Shown here in pieces: positions 10,466-22,139 of a stretch of DNA of 64,000 nucleotides. The notes beneath the pieces were generated by a model. The model saw nothing but the letters and a program-made list of their open reading frames with translations, did no database searches and had not been told where the DNA came from. Position 1 is the first letter of the stretch. Each line of letters opens with the position of its first letter. A program made the translations under genes and the position numbers. The stretch lies in assembly GCF_019175385.1 (NCBI RefSeq), contig NC_083346.1, positions 62,277,821 through 62,341,820 on the forward strand. Direction: 5' to 3'. The stretch is from Lycium barbarum. Taxonomy: Eukaryota > Streptophyta > Magnoliopsida > Solanales > Solanaceae.

Positions 10466-12843
10466 TGTCACGACCCAGCTAGGGGCCGTGATGGGTACCC
10501 GAGACTAGCCACCGAGCACCACTCGTCCTGCTACTCACCTTACTCATTTAATGCTCTTTTATCAACTCATGCTTAGGACATAAGAAAATCATCTTTTCAT
10601 TTGAGAACATAAAAATACTTTTATATACATAAGCCTCGCGGCCATCAAATAAATATATACATATACATAAAAGCCTCTCGTGAGACCATCTACCCACACT
10701 GCGCATCTATGAGCCTCTACTGACATACTATACAAATAGGTGGAACAAGACTCCACCATGCACAAAATATACATACACCAAGAGAATAATCATGAGCACC
10801 TCTGGACAATGGAGTGCTCGCAATCAGCTGGCAGTTACTAAGAATCTGGATCGACCTCACCTCCCTGTCTACCTGTAGGCATGAATACAACGTCCAAAGA
10901 AAACGGACGTCAGTACGAATATTGTACTGAGTATGAGAGACATGAACAATAATAATACATCAAGGAAATAAGGGAGGCATCAAGTATGGAGCAACTGTAC
11001 CTGACTGGGAATTTCATGCAAAGTAATGCATGCTGACTTACTTTTAAGTTTATCATCATCTCATGTATGCATATCATATATATATATATAAACTGCCCGA
11101 CCATATAGGTGCGGTGTGATAATCAGTAACATTAGCCCGCGTCCGGGGTACCATCTCATGCCGCCCACTAGTGGTGTCTGCCCATGCCAACTGGCTATGG
11201 TGTATCGTATAAGCTGCCCGCTTTCGCGGTGACTGCCCGGCCAACTAGGCCCGATGTAATATGATTATAACATGCTCATCATAAAATACTTATAATAATA
11301 TGCTTATCGTAATATGCTTATCATCGTACATGCATAAGGCCTCTAGAGTAACTATATTTTATCGAGGTGACGTAAGGTCGTGAACCCTCGATTCCATTAT
11401 GAACATTTTACGAACATTCCGCCTCACCTTGAAGGGATTTGTACATAAGGTGAGTGTATACAAGGAACGACATCATTTACTTTATAAGAACGTCATATCA
11501 TATCTCTTGACTCATGTAGCTATTCATGATCTTAGGCTCTTGACTTTCCGGAATATAGGAGGATCATGGAGGGGAAGAAGAATCATATCATGGGATTCAT
11601 GCCATAGAAAGAAAGGACTAGCCTCACATACCTTTGGCGTTTAACTGAGCTATCGTTCACGTGTACTCCTCCAATATCACGTCGCTACCTTCACGAGACA
11701 ATTCGCATTAACGTTAGTTAATCGGTTACGAGAACGTATCGTTATTTCTAGGAAAAATTGGGCAGAATTTCCTTTGTTTCTACTACTTTTCCCACGTTCT
11801 ATTTCAACTCCTAAACATTTACAACAACACTTCACAATATCGTATCGACAATCGTCATTCATATACGTTGAGCAAAATCCACCATTTTTCTCCATTTTCT
11901 CCACATTTATGGTTATAGTTCGTTATCGCATTTTCTCATATATAATGCTCACTTCCTGGTCTAAACATCATTTACAACATATTCATAATCATGGCACATC
12001 AACATATATGATTCCATTCAACTACCATTCAATTATGGCACTATTCTCCCATTTAAGACCCATTTTCCATGTCTTTCTACAATTCAAGCATCTTGGCTTT
12101 CCAATACCTTAAACAACATGATAAATTCATGAAACTTACCTTGGATGGTGGTGGAATAAGCCTAGAGTGGAGTTCTTCCTTTAGCACTAAAACCCTACTT
12201 CACCTTTTTTTGGAACTTCTTGGTTGGATGAACTTCACTTGAGTTTCACACACTTTGTTTCATGGATTTAATGTGGTTGATCTTGATCTCCCTTTGATTC
12301 TCTTAAATTCTTGTGGATGAAGTGTTTTGGATCACTCTAGAGAGTTCTTGAATCGTGTAGGTGAGAAATGAAATAAAATGAGCTTAGGGTCCCTTTTTAA
12401 TAACTCAAAATCTAATTTTTAATGAACAACAGTCGGGGTGTACAGTGGTCGTAAACCCCACTTACGGGTCGTATACTGGTTTACGGTCCGTCTTCCACGA
12501 CCGTATTTAAGCATATCAAAACCAGAAAGGTAGGCTGAAGATCATGGCATTTTACGACTCAGTTTACGGGCCGTATTTCAATTTACGGTCTGTATTCCAA
12601 GTCGTGTTTAACCATTTGATGCATTTGACAGAAAGTTGAAATTTTGGAATGTTGAAGGACGATGGCACTTTACGGTCCGTAAATCACTGTACGGGCCGTA
12701 TTCCATTTTACGACCACTGGGCTGCAACTTTATTATTTCCAAAGTTCATAAATAGTCATTCCCTACTTAGCAAAACATCACACACTCATGCCCTTCGTTG
12801 GTCTATTCATTGTTGGCTCACGAAAGATTTCCGAGGTGTAACA
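10466..12843 (-). repeat. 5' LTR of element A
   Basis: A 2,378-bp copy matching 313-2721 throughout. In element sense: palindrome cluster (12715-12440), TATA-like stretch, GGAAATTCTGCCC-type block near 11760, donor-like AAAG/GTATGTGAGG (boundary 11632/11631), hairpin ATCGAGG/CCTCGAT (11361-11392), GTAC hairpin module (10891-10929) and acceptor-like CTACAG/GT at 10873-10875. Confidence 0.95.
11361..11392 (-). promoter_or_regulatory. Conserved CGAGG/CCTCG hairpin of LTR A
   Basis: ATCGAGG and CCTCGAT form a perfect 7-bp stem. The homologous stems in LTRs C, G and the array are ATCGGAG/CTCCGAT, so both arms changed together in family A. Confidence 0.6.
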
Positions 12844-12848
12844 CATAG
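12844..12848. other. Target-site duplication of element A, right copy (CATAG)
   Basis: Identical to 308-312 and immediately outside the LTR end at 12843. Confidence 0.95.
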
Positions 12849-13786
12849 ATTCATGATCATCATTATCATATTCATAACATACCTCTTATCTTTATCTCAT
12901 GAGAAGCTCTTGATAATCATAGACTTGTAACATTTGAAATGAAGGAAAGTCATGGAAATCATAAATAGAGATAGTAATATACGAGTCATGCCTTTTTAAA
13001 GAAAGGGGGACTAGCCTTACATACCTTTATGTCTCTTTAACACTAAACGCTCTTCTTCCAAGCTTACGATTCTACATTCAAGAGAGTTTGCACTATAATT
13101 AGATAATCGAAAACATACTTAAGCTTAAGCTAATGCGACTGCGAGCTAATGAAAATTGGGCAGCATTTCCTTTGTTTTTACAACTTTCTCCATATAATAA
13201 ACAACTTCCAAACACCATTAAAAACACTCAAGACATCATAATCAATAAACTTCTTCAAGTTAAACATTATTCGATTCTTAAAATGCCCTTCCAATGTCAT
13301 CCATAACCATAACTATGGCGTACCACCATATTCGTTCACATATAATGCTCCTTCAACATTCTTAATATCATACACCACAAGATCATACTCATGGCACATC
13401 AAGAACTATGATTCATGTCAAGCCACTATCCAAGAATACAATTAATTCCACCTTTGAGCTTCATATTTTACTCCTTTGCTTTATTCAAGTTATTCTACAA
13501 CCAAATACTCTTATTAACATGGATTAAATGTGAAACTCACCTTTTATCACATAGGAATGGTCCTTGGATGAAAATATTCCATTTGAGAAAAGCCCCAACT
13601 TCAATTCCAAAGGGCTTCTTGGCTTCAAGCAACCCTAGAGAGCATCCTTGCACTTGATTTCCTTGGATTAATGATGTTTGATCTTTGATTTGCCTTGGAT
13701 TTATGTTAGTAGGGTGTATAGAATATTCTAGAGCTCTCAAGAAGTGTGGCGGAAATGAGAGAAATGAAAAATAAGAAATTGGGTCT

Positions 13787-13950
13787 ATTATATATACTTG
13801 CAAAAATCTGACCCGACATGGTTTTATACGGACACTTATACGGTCCGTATAAGTGACCGTATAAGTCCATCAGAGACTGGTCCATTCTGTAACTGTTATA
13901 CGGACCATTATACGGACCGTATAAAGTTATACGGATCGTATAAATTATCG
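13787..13950 (-). promoter_or_regulatory. Putative core promoter of LTR H (palindromes plus TATA box)
   Basis: Five or more TATACGG/CCGTATA half-sites, some forming perfect palindromes, lie directly upstream (element sense) of TATATATAAT at 13796-13787. Equivalent TATA sequences TATAAATA occur in both LTRs of element C (51399-51392 and 17189-17182) in the same relation to the palindromes. Promoter activity is inferred. Confidence 0.6.
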
Positions 13951-14310
13951 TATAACCCACTTTTCTCCCGAACTTGTTCTCGTCGATTCGTTTGATCTCC
14001 AATCCTCATGGAACCTTTTTAGAACTTGTTTAGCACTTCATTAACAATCTAAACATCCCGATAACTCATTCACAAGACCTTACTAAATAATCTTTAACTT
14101 GATACTTACGAAACCTTTTCCCCAAATGCGACTTATACCTCACTTTCCTTCGATGAACTTTGTTCCTCTAATTCATACAACTTCAAAATCTTATCGTATA
14201 CACTTTAAAACTACCAAATACCCTTCTTAATGTCATAAGAACTCCATGTTCACCTTAAGCTGACATTAGTCTACGTACGACACAACAATATGAAATTCGG
14301 AGGTGTAACA

Positions 14311-14745
14311 ATAGAGATAAATACTTGACCCGAATGGTAAAATTCTATAGACAAACCTAGGTATACGAAACCTAAATCCTTCTAATATGAACTCGAATCC
14401 ACAAGAACCAAAGCAATATGAATCAAGGAAAGAAGGTCACTTGAAATCCACAAATGAACAATTTTCATGAATTCATTGGAAAATAAAGGTTCTACAGCCA
14501 ACAATAGAATCCACCATCATATGACGAAAATAGCCCTAGAATCTACCTAACAATCTATCACTCAAAATATGAGTATCTCTCAAATATTCATCATCAAAAT
14601 ATAAATTTAAAAATGAGTTAAGTCTAATATTTATACTCCTAGAAATAAAAGACAACTAGCTATTACATATTTTCCCTTAATGAGGCAAAGGCCTTGTTTG
14701 GCTAGTTGGGATGTTGGCTTGGAATTCAAAATGTCTCTTATTTGC
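14311..14745. repeat. Long inverted repeat, left arm
   Basis: This arm is the reverse complement, with divergence, of 15072-15260 followed by 51993-52261. The inner 150 bp match best (GCCTTGTTTGGCTAGTTGG and GGAATTCAAAATGTCTCTT blocks). The outer part matches more weakly (TTCATTTGTGGATT and GTGGATTC blocks). It begins exactly at the end of LTR H. Could be a foldback or MITE-like element, or two inverted copies of one repeat. Confidence 0.7.
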
Positions 14746-15071
14746 ACAACTAGCCCTCATCCAGTCCACAAAGCTTGTAATTGTGACCAAATGCATTTAT
14801 GCCCCTTGACTTGCATGTTCGGCCACTTTTGCGTTTCTATCCTTTTGCCCTTCTAGCCACTTTTGATTGCTGGCCTTCTTTTCTAGCCTTATCTTCAAGC
14901 CTCGCCCAAGCCACCTCCCACACATCATAAACCTCATTGCGGGGCTTGTATGGGCCTCCAAAGGCCTTCAACGCCATCCTTATCATCCATGCCTCTTGTA
15001 CAGCTTGAAGTTCCTTATCTTGGCCTTGGATGTAAGTCTTGAAATAAGGTGTGCCAAATAGGATCATATCA
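14746..15071. other. Loop of the inverted repeat with an 88-codon open frame
   Basis: About 330 bp of single-copy sequence between the arms. The minus strand is open from 15103 to 14837 (88 codons, charged C-terminus KARKEGQQSKVARRAKG, Trp-rich centre VYDVWEVAWARLE), starting inside the right arm. I do not recognise it. The frame might be a gene fragment captured by the element or a chance frame. Confidence 0.35.
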
Positions 15072-15260
15072 ACAAAGAAGAGACATTTTGAATTCCAAGC
15101 CAAAATTCCAACTAGCCAAACAAGGCCCTTGCCTCATTAAGGACAAATATGTAATAGCTATTTGTCTTTTATTTCTAAGAGTATAAATATTAGACTTAAC
15201 TCATGTTTACACTTAGTTTATGAATGATGATTGATATGAGAGACTCTTGTGAGTTGATAG
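15072..15260. repeat. Long inverted repeat, right arm (proximal part)
   Basis: Reverse complement of 14551-14745. It is interrupted at 15260 by element C; the arm continues at 51993. The last five bases GATAG (15256-15260) are the left target duplication of element C. Confidence 0.75.
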
Positions 15261-15691
15261 TGTCACGACCCGACTAGTGGGTCATGACGGGTACCCAGAG
15301 CTGACTATCGAGCACCACTTATCATGCTATCTATCATACTCGACCTGGACATAAATCAACCTCAACACAAGACTTATCATGAAACAATCTCCAAATATAT
15401 CCCAAAATATGTATGTATGCATAAGCCCACGGGGCTATAAAAATGATGTACAGAACATACACGGAAGAGGTCCCGTAACATCTACAACCCACATATAAGC
15501 ATCTACGAGCCTCTAACTGAAGTGGTGAAATCATAAGGACGGGACAGGACCCCGCCATGCCCCTACTATGTACACAAAAGAATATACCAAGGAATGGCGA
15601 CTCCGGAGTAGAGGAGTGCTCCTACAAATCTGCTGAGTAAGCTCCGAAGCATCTGCGCTGTCTCCCTGTCTACCTGTGGGCATGAATACAG

Positions 15692-15731
15692 TGTCCATAA
15701 AAGAAAGGACGTCAGTACGAGTAATGTACTG
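15692..15731 (-). promoter_or_regulatory. Double-hairpin module of LTR C (3' copy)
   Basis: CAGTAC/GTACTG stem followed in sense by CGTCC...GGACA (one mismatch). The 5' LTR copy at 49934-49973 keeps both stems perfect. Confidence 0.6.
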
Positions 15732-16090
15732 AGTATGTAAGGCATGTACAACAGCATAATAAGGAAATAAAGGAGCATAAGAGGAAGAGCAAACCTGTAA
15801 CTGATTGCCTCTTAAGGCGGAGTCATTCATGCTAACTTTTATAGTAAAAATAATATCATATCATACATACATATATAAGATGCCCGACCATATAGGCGTG
15901 GTGTGATCATCATTAGCCTACGTCCAGGCCTCCCGCATCCAGGGCGTAAGCTGCCCACTGCAGTGGTGTGTCTGCCCGGCCGCGTATAGGGCGGTGCGGT
16001 GTTATACTGCCCGGCCATGTAGGCATGGTGTGATCATACATGAAAATAACATAAAACATGCATGAGATCCCAAATGAAAGCTATGACTCT

Positions 16091-16187
16091 ATCGGAGTGA
16101 CGTAAGGTCGGTAACCTCCGATTACATTATGAAATAGTCATCATCGCTACGTCTCACCTTGAAGGAACTAATGTCATGAGGTGAGAC
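16091..16187 (-). promoter_or_regulatory. Two conserved hairpins in LTR C
   Basis: ATCGGAG/CTCCGAT (7 bp) and GTCTCACCT/AGGTGAGAC (9 bp, perfect) lie 28 bp apart. Homologous pairs occur in LTRs A, H, G and the array. Confidence 0.6.
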
Positions 16188-17295
16188 ATCAGTAAGGAAC
16201 AACATCAATGTAAGCATAAGGATAGGACTATCAAGCTCATATTAGCATCATTATCATCATCATTAGCATGGAACATATCTCATCTTTACTTCATAAAAAA
16301 TTTCTGAGAATCATGAACTTTCACTCGTAGGATATAATAAGATCATGGAATATAGAAAAGAAATCATGACACAAAAGTCATGCCTTGAAAGAAGGGGACT
16401 AGCCTTACACACCTTTATGTCTCTCCAACTTTATCGACCTAACGCTTTCCTTCTAAGCTCACGATTCTACATTCAAGAGAATTTGTACTAAGATCACATA
16501 ACCGGAAACATCTTTGAGCTTAAACTAAAGCAACTAGGAGCTAATGAAAATTGGGCAGCATTTCCTTTGTTTCAACAAATTACTCTATATAATATACAAC
16601 TCCCAAACATCATCAATAGCACCCACAATGTCATGATCAATAAACCTCTTCAAGTTAAGCATTATCTAATTCTCACAATTCCCCTTCAAGGGTATCCATA
16701 ACCATAATTACATCACAACGTCATATTCATTCACATATAATGCTTCTTCGACATCCCTCATGTCATTCATAACAAGATTATGCTCATGGCATAGCAAGAA
16801 CTATGATTCATGTCATGTTACCATTCAAGAATTTCACCTTTTCCATATTTGCACTTCATACTCTATTTTCTTCCATAATCTAAGTCTTTCAACCATTCAA
16901 TACTCTTAATAACATGAAATAAACAAAAAACTCACCTTTGATTATGTAGGAATGGGCTTTGGATGAAAATACTTCACTTAAAGAAAATTCCAACTTCAAT
17001 TCCAAAGGAATTTCTAGCTTCCCATAACCCTAGCTAGCATCCTTGCACTTGATTCCACCAATTTTTGGCATTTGATCTTTAATCTCCCTTGGATTTGTGT
17101 TAACAAGATGTGTAGAGGGTTCTAGAGGTTTCAAGAAGTGTGGAGGAAATGAGAAATGAAAATAAGAACTTTGGGGTCTTATATTTATAAATTTGAAAAT
17201 CTAACCCGACATGATTTATACAGACATTTATACGGTCCGTATAAGTGACCGTAGAATTGCATCAACAATCCACACATACTGTAACTCTTATACGG

Positions 17296-17680
17296 CCTTT
17301 CAAGACATGTTACAAACTTATATCTCATTCTTTTTTTATTTCTAGGAAAATTTTGGCAGAGTTTCCTCTATATTTCTCACTATCCCAAAATCTGCACGCA
17401 GGAAATACCAACAATGCCTCACACGGCCAACATATATAAATCATATCATATCATAGCCACACAGGGCTCCCAATATCAACAACAGTATGAAAATGATGAA
17501 CTTACCTTGTATGTCCAACTCAAACTGTACCTGTTATACCTTCCTATTTACTTTCCCTTTCATTGTTCAACCTTGCATTTCAATCATACCTCAATATTCT
17601 TACCTTGCCCGACATACGTCTTTCGCACTGTGGCTTACCTTTGTACTGATTCATTCAATTTGTTTAGTTCACAAACTTAT
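17296..17680 (-). mobile_element. Element D internal region, distal fragment
   Basis: Non-coding leader-type sequence that matches, in reverse complement, the interior of element E (60700-60920), including AGAGTTTCC and the rc of CCCAAATTTTCC. It abuts the truncated LTR of C on the left and is interrupted by the array at 17681. The rest of this D leader is 32964-33352. Everything further downstream in D (coding region, 3' LTR) is lost. Confidence 0.75.
17676..17680. other. Target duplication of the three-LTR array, left copy (CTTAT)
   Basis: CTTAT precedes the first LTR terminus at 17681 and recurs at 32959-32963 after the last LTR. Flanking D sequence is contiguous across the site. Confidence 0.92.
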
Positions 17681-18105
17681 TGTCATGACTCAACTAGGGG
17701 CCGCGACGAGTACCCGATACTTGTACCGAGCACCCCTTATCTATCATTTTACCTCTATTACTGAGTGGGCCGTATGAACTATACCATATTTTTTTTTGTT
17801 GCTTAACACTAACATAAGTAGCATAATTATAAACATAGGCAAATAAGCTTTGTTAACACATTGTACAGCGACGAGGACCCTCAAAAGTACAAAACATCTA
17901 ACTGTACATATCTTTCTACAAGCCTCTAAACATAGTACACATATACATAGGAAGGGCCGAGTACTGCCGTGCCCGAACATAAATACACAAAATAGTACCA
18001 AGAAACTGACGCTCCGGAACAACTGGAGTGCTGCTACAATACTGCTGATGAAGCTCCTAGGAGTCAAGTCTGTCTACCTGCTGACCTGCGCGGCATGGAA
18101 CGCAG

Positions 18106-18143
18106 CGTCCACAAGAAGGGACGTCAGTACGAATAGTGTACCG
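18106..18143 (-). promoter_or_regulatory. Double-hairpin module of array LTR 1
   Basis: In sense CGGTAC/GTACTG (one G-U pair) then CGTCC/GGACG. Copies at 24195-24232 and 30226-30253. Confidence 0.6.
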
Positions 18144-18356
18144 AGTATGTAAGGCATGGAAGATAATACAAACAGAAACATAAGGTATGATTAACAATAT
18201 CATGGGATCATAGGACATATAGTGATACAAGAAAGTAACCTGTACCTAGGAATACCCTTTTCAGGCCGGATACCATGCATGCTTGTCTTTCCCTTTAAAA
18301 AGAACGTTTCTTTTTCATAGACATAGAAAATAGAACTTATATCATGTCATGCCTTA

Positions 18357-18437
18357 TCATATCATATCATATCGTATCATATCATATGAGATCATGTCAT
18401 ATCATATCGTGTCATATCATATCATGTCATATCATAA
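18357..18437. repeat. ATATC pentanucleotide repeat in array LTR 1
   Basis: About 16 degenerate 5-bp units (ATCAT/ATCGT/GTCAT variants). Homologous tracts at about 24447-24528 and 30467-30547. Followed by two GCACCGAA...TCGGCTCGCCC units of about 33 bp. Confidence 0.9.
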
Positions 18438-20593
18438 TAGGTCATAGCATAGCACCGAACAATGTCGGCTCGCCCACATAGCACCGAAATACATCGGCTC
18501 GCCCATATATCCCGCGTCTAGGCATCCCGCGTCCGGGATGATAAGCCAGTTGACCAGGTGGCAATGAAACATGTTTCCCTTCCCATCCCCATGTATCCCT
18601 TCCCCCACCCCATGTACATATTTATATCTCATATACATATGTCATATAAGCATGCAGGAGAGCCCAAAGAAAAATCATGTATCCATCGGAGTGACGTAAG
18701 GTCGGTGACCTCCGATTACATTATGGAATAACCGGGATCGCTTTGTCTCACCTTGAAGGAACGAGTATTTTAAGGCGAGACTATCAACGGAGAATAGCAC
18801 TAGAAGATAACATAGTATGAAACCGGGGGCATCATAGACATCAATTCATGTTTTGAAATCTTTAGAAAATAGTGTCATGACCAAGGAATAGAATTAAAGA
18901 TCAAGAACTAGTTGGACACTTTCATACTCATATTGAATCCTTAGCTTAAGACTCTTTGTCATGGAATCACTCTTGTCATACTTATCATAGACGTATTCTC
19001 TTCCTTAGCATCATCGTTATCATGGTCATCATAGACATATTTCCATTAGAATGGTACAGTACTTATCGTTTGATAATCGGGATAAGGATCAAAGTTTCCT
19101 TTGGATTCTGCTTCAAAATAAGTCAAGCGGAACAATAAGGAAAATCCGGGAACAATGAGCCCACCTCGGGCCGAGTGAGGTAGCGTACACAATTTACATA
19201 TGTTACATGTCATGGCGTTACTTGTGAGGGTTTTAAGGTAGTCGGGTCCTATTTCTGCAAGTTCTAGGGGTTTAGGAAGTTTTTCCAACATTTCACACAA
19301 TTTTTAATTCAATTCTTCTGAATGAAAAAGAGGTAACTTTAGGTACGGATTCCGGAGAATAGAACTGTCCCCAAGGCTCGTATCCGACCTATTACGTCTA
19401 AGACATGTCATAGAAGGAAGAGTAAAGCCTTACATACCTCTTTCCGCTCCTTATGCTACTCCAAATTCAAGTTGCGAATCCGCCACAATCTACAAATTGG
19501 TCACATTTACCAAACCTTAATTAGAACATTTAGAATTGGATTCTTAAAGTGACACCTGGCTACCGATATTTCGGCAGCACTTCCCCTGTAAATACACCAT
19601 CCCCAAAGTTCAACTCAGCCAATTTTTAATCAACAACAATCCGGGAATTCAACCCTGCCAAACTATCAACATAATGTCAACAACCATACTAACAATTTCC
19701 ATATTCAATCCAAGATACATTATAACAACTTAATCAATTTATTACTTCCTTCAAAACCTTCCAACTCCAATAAAAACAATAACAACCTTATAATATATAT
19801 TCCAACAACACCATACTAATACCATTATCTTCCATACATGTAAGAACATAATATTAAATTTACATAATCTTCCAAGACAAGCCTCCAACTACTAATACTT
19901 CACTAAGCTCATTAGGCTTTTATTTGCAATATAATATCCACAACACAACAACCAACATACTAAATAAAATTTGCTCACCATTCCTTCATGATTCACCAAA
20001 TATACACGGCTATATATGTGATATACAACTACAACCTCTCCAAAATCATTCAACTTCCATTATCGACATAACATTCACCGCAATAACAACCAAACACTAA
20101 ATAAAATAATTAGCACATAATTTCTACACACACATATGCACATACACGACCACCACCCCCACTTCCATATTCCTCATGAATTTCACTCATTTTTGTATAC
20201 AACAACATGCAAAAATATCCATAACATGTAAAGAGAATGAATTCTTACCTCCTTCTTTGTTTCTCCAACTTGCTTGAATTTCCAACTTGTGAATATATGT
20301 TTTTCTTGCTCCAATGAATACTCCACCTTGCTAAGGGCCCTTTAAGGAATTGTTTGGCTAGAAGAGAATGATTTTTGGTGAAAAATTGCTCAAAGTTGTT
20401 GCAAGTTTGAGGGGGCCGAATGGCCTTGGAGAAGTTTCTCCTTCTTTCTTGTTCTCCTTCTTTCTTGAAAATTCTAGAGAACTCAATGGAAAAGATGACT
20501 TAGTCATCCTTTTTATGTTGACTCCTTAGACCTTGATGTGGGCTTAAGCCCACACCAAGTGGACGGCCAAACATGGCCCAAACCCTAGCCCAC

Positions 20594-20620
20594 TTTTTTT
20601 TTTTTTTTTTTTTTTTTTTT
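20594..20620. repeat. Homopolymer T run in array LTR 1
   Basis: 27 T here, 18 T in LTR 2 (26667-26684) and 20 T in LTR 3 (32704-32723). Length is the most variable site between copies. Confidence 0.95.
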
Positions 20621-20860
20621 GTGTCTTGCAATTCATGAAAAATTATTTTCCAAATTCCAAATTTACCCTTCGTCTTCCTCCACATCTCCACGAGTCATAT
20701 TGCCAGTTTACCTTTTTGCCCCTATCCTTTCATAATATTTCCGCTTCTAAATTTTTCATAAACAACTCATATGCTTAACAAAATAAAAATATGGCCTTGC
20801 TTGTTGTCTTCCCGCGATTGTCTTGAATTATCCGACTGTACAAAAATGCGGGATATAACA

Positions 20861-20896
20861 TCCTCCCCCCCTTTAGAACATTCGTCCTCGAATGTT
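20861..20896 (-). other. PPT and adjacent stem-loop, array unit 1
   Basis: In sense TAAAGGGGGGGAGGA directly precedes TGTTATATCC of LTR 1; the AACATTCG/CGAATGTT stem-loop lies at 20877-20896. Same arrangement at 26925-26960 for unit 2. Confidence 0.9.
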
Positions 20897-22139
20897 AAAC
20901 TAGCCTCATAGTGTATTACAATACTTCGGGGGGTCTCCCTTATAGCCGTCACGTACGATCACTCGGTATATTCGTTTTAGAAGCTCAAGCTGCATGTCGG
21001 CCAAGTGACTTAGCTCCGCTAATACCAACCCAACCGATTAATGACTCACACATCCTACTATACCAATCCTCACCTAGTGCCGTCTCAGTTGTCGCTTATA
21101 TTCGGTGACCTTTCCAGGTATCTCTTGTAGCTCATATTACACCCGCTGTCAACTTATTTTTGCGTCCTTTCGTAACCTTCACAATAAACCAACATACTTC
21201 AGACTCTTGTCCTGAGTTACTAGGTCCCTTTTTATGAAGTCTACATCGTCGTAGTTCATTTTAGGTCTAGCACGTTCTCCCTTCCTTCATTAAGAAGGTC
21301 TGCACACGCCTATGCGTTTTAAATAATCGTCGCCTTCCGCGATCTTTTACAATTGTAATTCCTTCTTCGCGGAGTTTGTGCGTCTATTCCCTTGCTAGAT
21401 ATGTTCCCGTATATCACCGCATTAGAGCTTTCTAGCCTTAACTAGTGTGGATTCAATATCGGTCTTACCCTGTAACATCCGTACTTATATCCTTCATCAC
21501 GTCTTTCGAATTTCATCCAGCTAGCATGTTCTATGTATCGCGACACTGTTTGTTAGGGTTCTCATGTCACAGATAAGATGCCATATACATATATACATTT
21601 CCACCACTCTTTTTCTTACAAACACTTCCAAAAGCTAATCAAACTTTCTTTAGTCCTGAAGCTCTGTCATGCTTTCTCCCCTTCTGCTGGTCTAGTCCAT
21701 CCCAGCCTACACGACTTCTATAGAGTTTCTAACCACTTCACACACTCTAATTTACTTTAGGCTACCTTATTTCACATTCGTCTCTTGTCCCCACATTTAC
21801 GAAATTTTCAGCCTGTTTCCCAGGGGGTCACCCATCCTCCCGCATTAGCACGCTTAATCTTGAAACTTTAATGCATTTCAGTTTCTTAGTGTTAGTATTT
21901 TCGCCTCCACTCCCCCGCACTATCTATATCACATAATATGAGACAAGTTGGGGTCTTAGCAGTTTTCAAAACGCCCGCGTAACACGTCTTTTCTTTCAGT
22001 TACAATTCTAACCTCCGTAATCCTTAGTATTCATCTTTTTGACCTATGTATATGGCTACTTTTGTCCTAAATTTCCCGAATTCCTAATACGTTCAGTAAT
22101 ACAAGAAACGGTGCATGATAAAGCAAAATCACGTTCAAT
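20897..22139 (-). other. Non-coding distal interior, array unit 1
   Basis: About 1.24 kb between the protease stub and the PPT. I see no RT, RNase H or integrase motif in any frame; only short chance frames. It replaces the roughly 4 kb of pol expected here. The same sequence, slightly diverged, is at 26961-28200 in unit 2. Confidence 0.8.

Larger units (their letters stand above)
313..12843 (-). mobile_element. Element A: complete Ty3/gypsy (Tekay-like chromovirus) retrotransposon, degenerate
   Basis: A 12,531-bp minus-strand LTR retrotransposon. In transcription order it has a 5' LTR at 10466-12843, PBS at 10449-10461, gag, zinc knuckle, protease, RT, RNase H, integrase, chromodomain, PPT near 2722-2737 and a 3' LTR at 313-2721. 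The domain order RT-RH-IN is Ty3/gypsy, and the C-terminal chromodomain places it in the chromoviruses; the long LTRs and protein motifs look like Tekay/Del. CATAG flanks both ends, so both termini are original. Coding frames carry several frameshifts and stops, and a 2.55-kb solo LTR splits integrase, so it is not autonomous. Without that insert it would be close to 10 kb. Confidence 0.93.
12844..14310 (-). repeat. LTR 'H', part 2
   Basis: Continues LTR H after element A and ends with GGAGGTGTAACA at 14310 (TGTTACACC in sense). In sense order: palindromes TATACGGACCGTATA-type (13950-13826), a clear TATATATAAT box (13796-13787), a GGAAATGCTGCCCAATTTTC block (near 13150-13175) and a donor-like AAAG/GTATGTAAGG near 13023. 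Its layout matches LTR C but the sequence is diverged. No target duplication can be tested because its other end is outside the window. Confidence 0.85.
15261..17295 (-). repeat. 3' LTR of element C, truncated
   Basis: Aligns with 49505 to about 51530, then stops inside the palindrome cluster at ...TTATACGG (17295), where unrelated sequence begins. Carries the GTAC module (15692-15731), a CTGCCCGGCC-type short-repeat zone (15880-16030), hairpin ATCGGAG/CTCCGAT (16091-16122), hairpin GTCTCACCT/AGGTGAGAC (16151-16187) and TATAAATA (17189-17182). Confidence 0.9.
17681..20860 (-). repeat. Array LTR 1 (outer, 3' side)
   Basis: 3,180 bp; starts TGTCATGACTCAACTAGG, ends GGGATATAACA (TGTTATATCC in sense). 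Differs from LTRs 2 and 3 at many shared sites. Contains the GTAC module (18106-18143), an ATATC repeat (18357-18437), the CGGAG hairpin (18685-18716), donor-like GAG/GTATGTAAGG near 19435, the block rc of TTTACAGGGGAAGTGCTGCC near 19580 and a 27-base T run (20594-20620). Confidence 0.95.

Noticed and set aside
18357..18437. ATATC pentamer as a telomere or satellite seed
   Set aside because: Short, degenerate, and repeated only because it is part of each array LTR.
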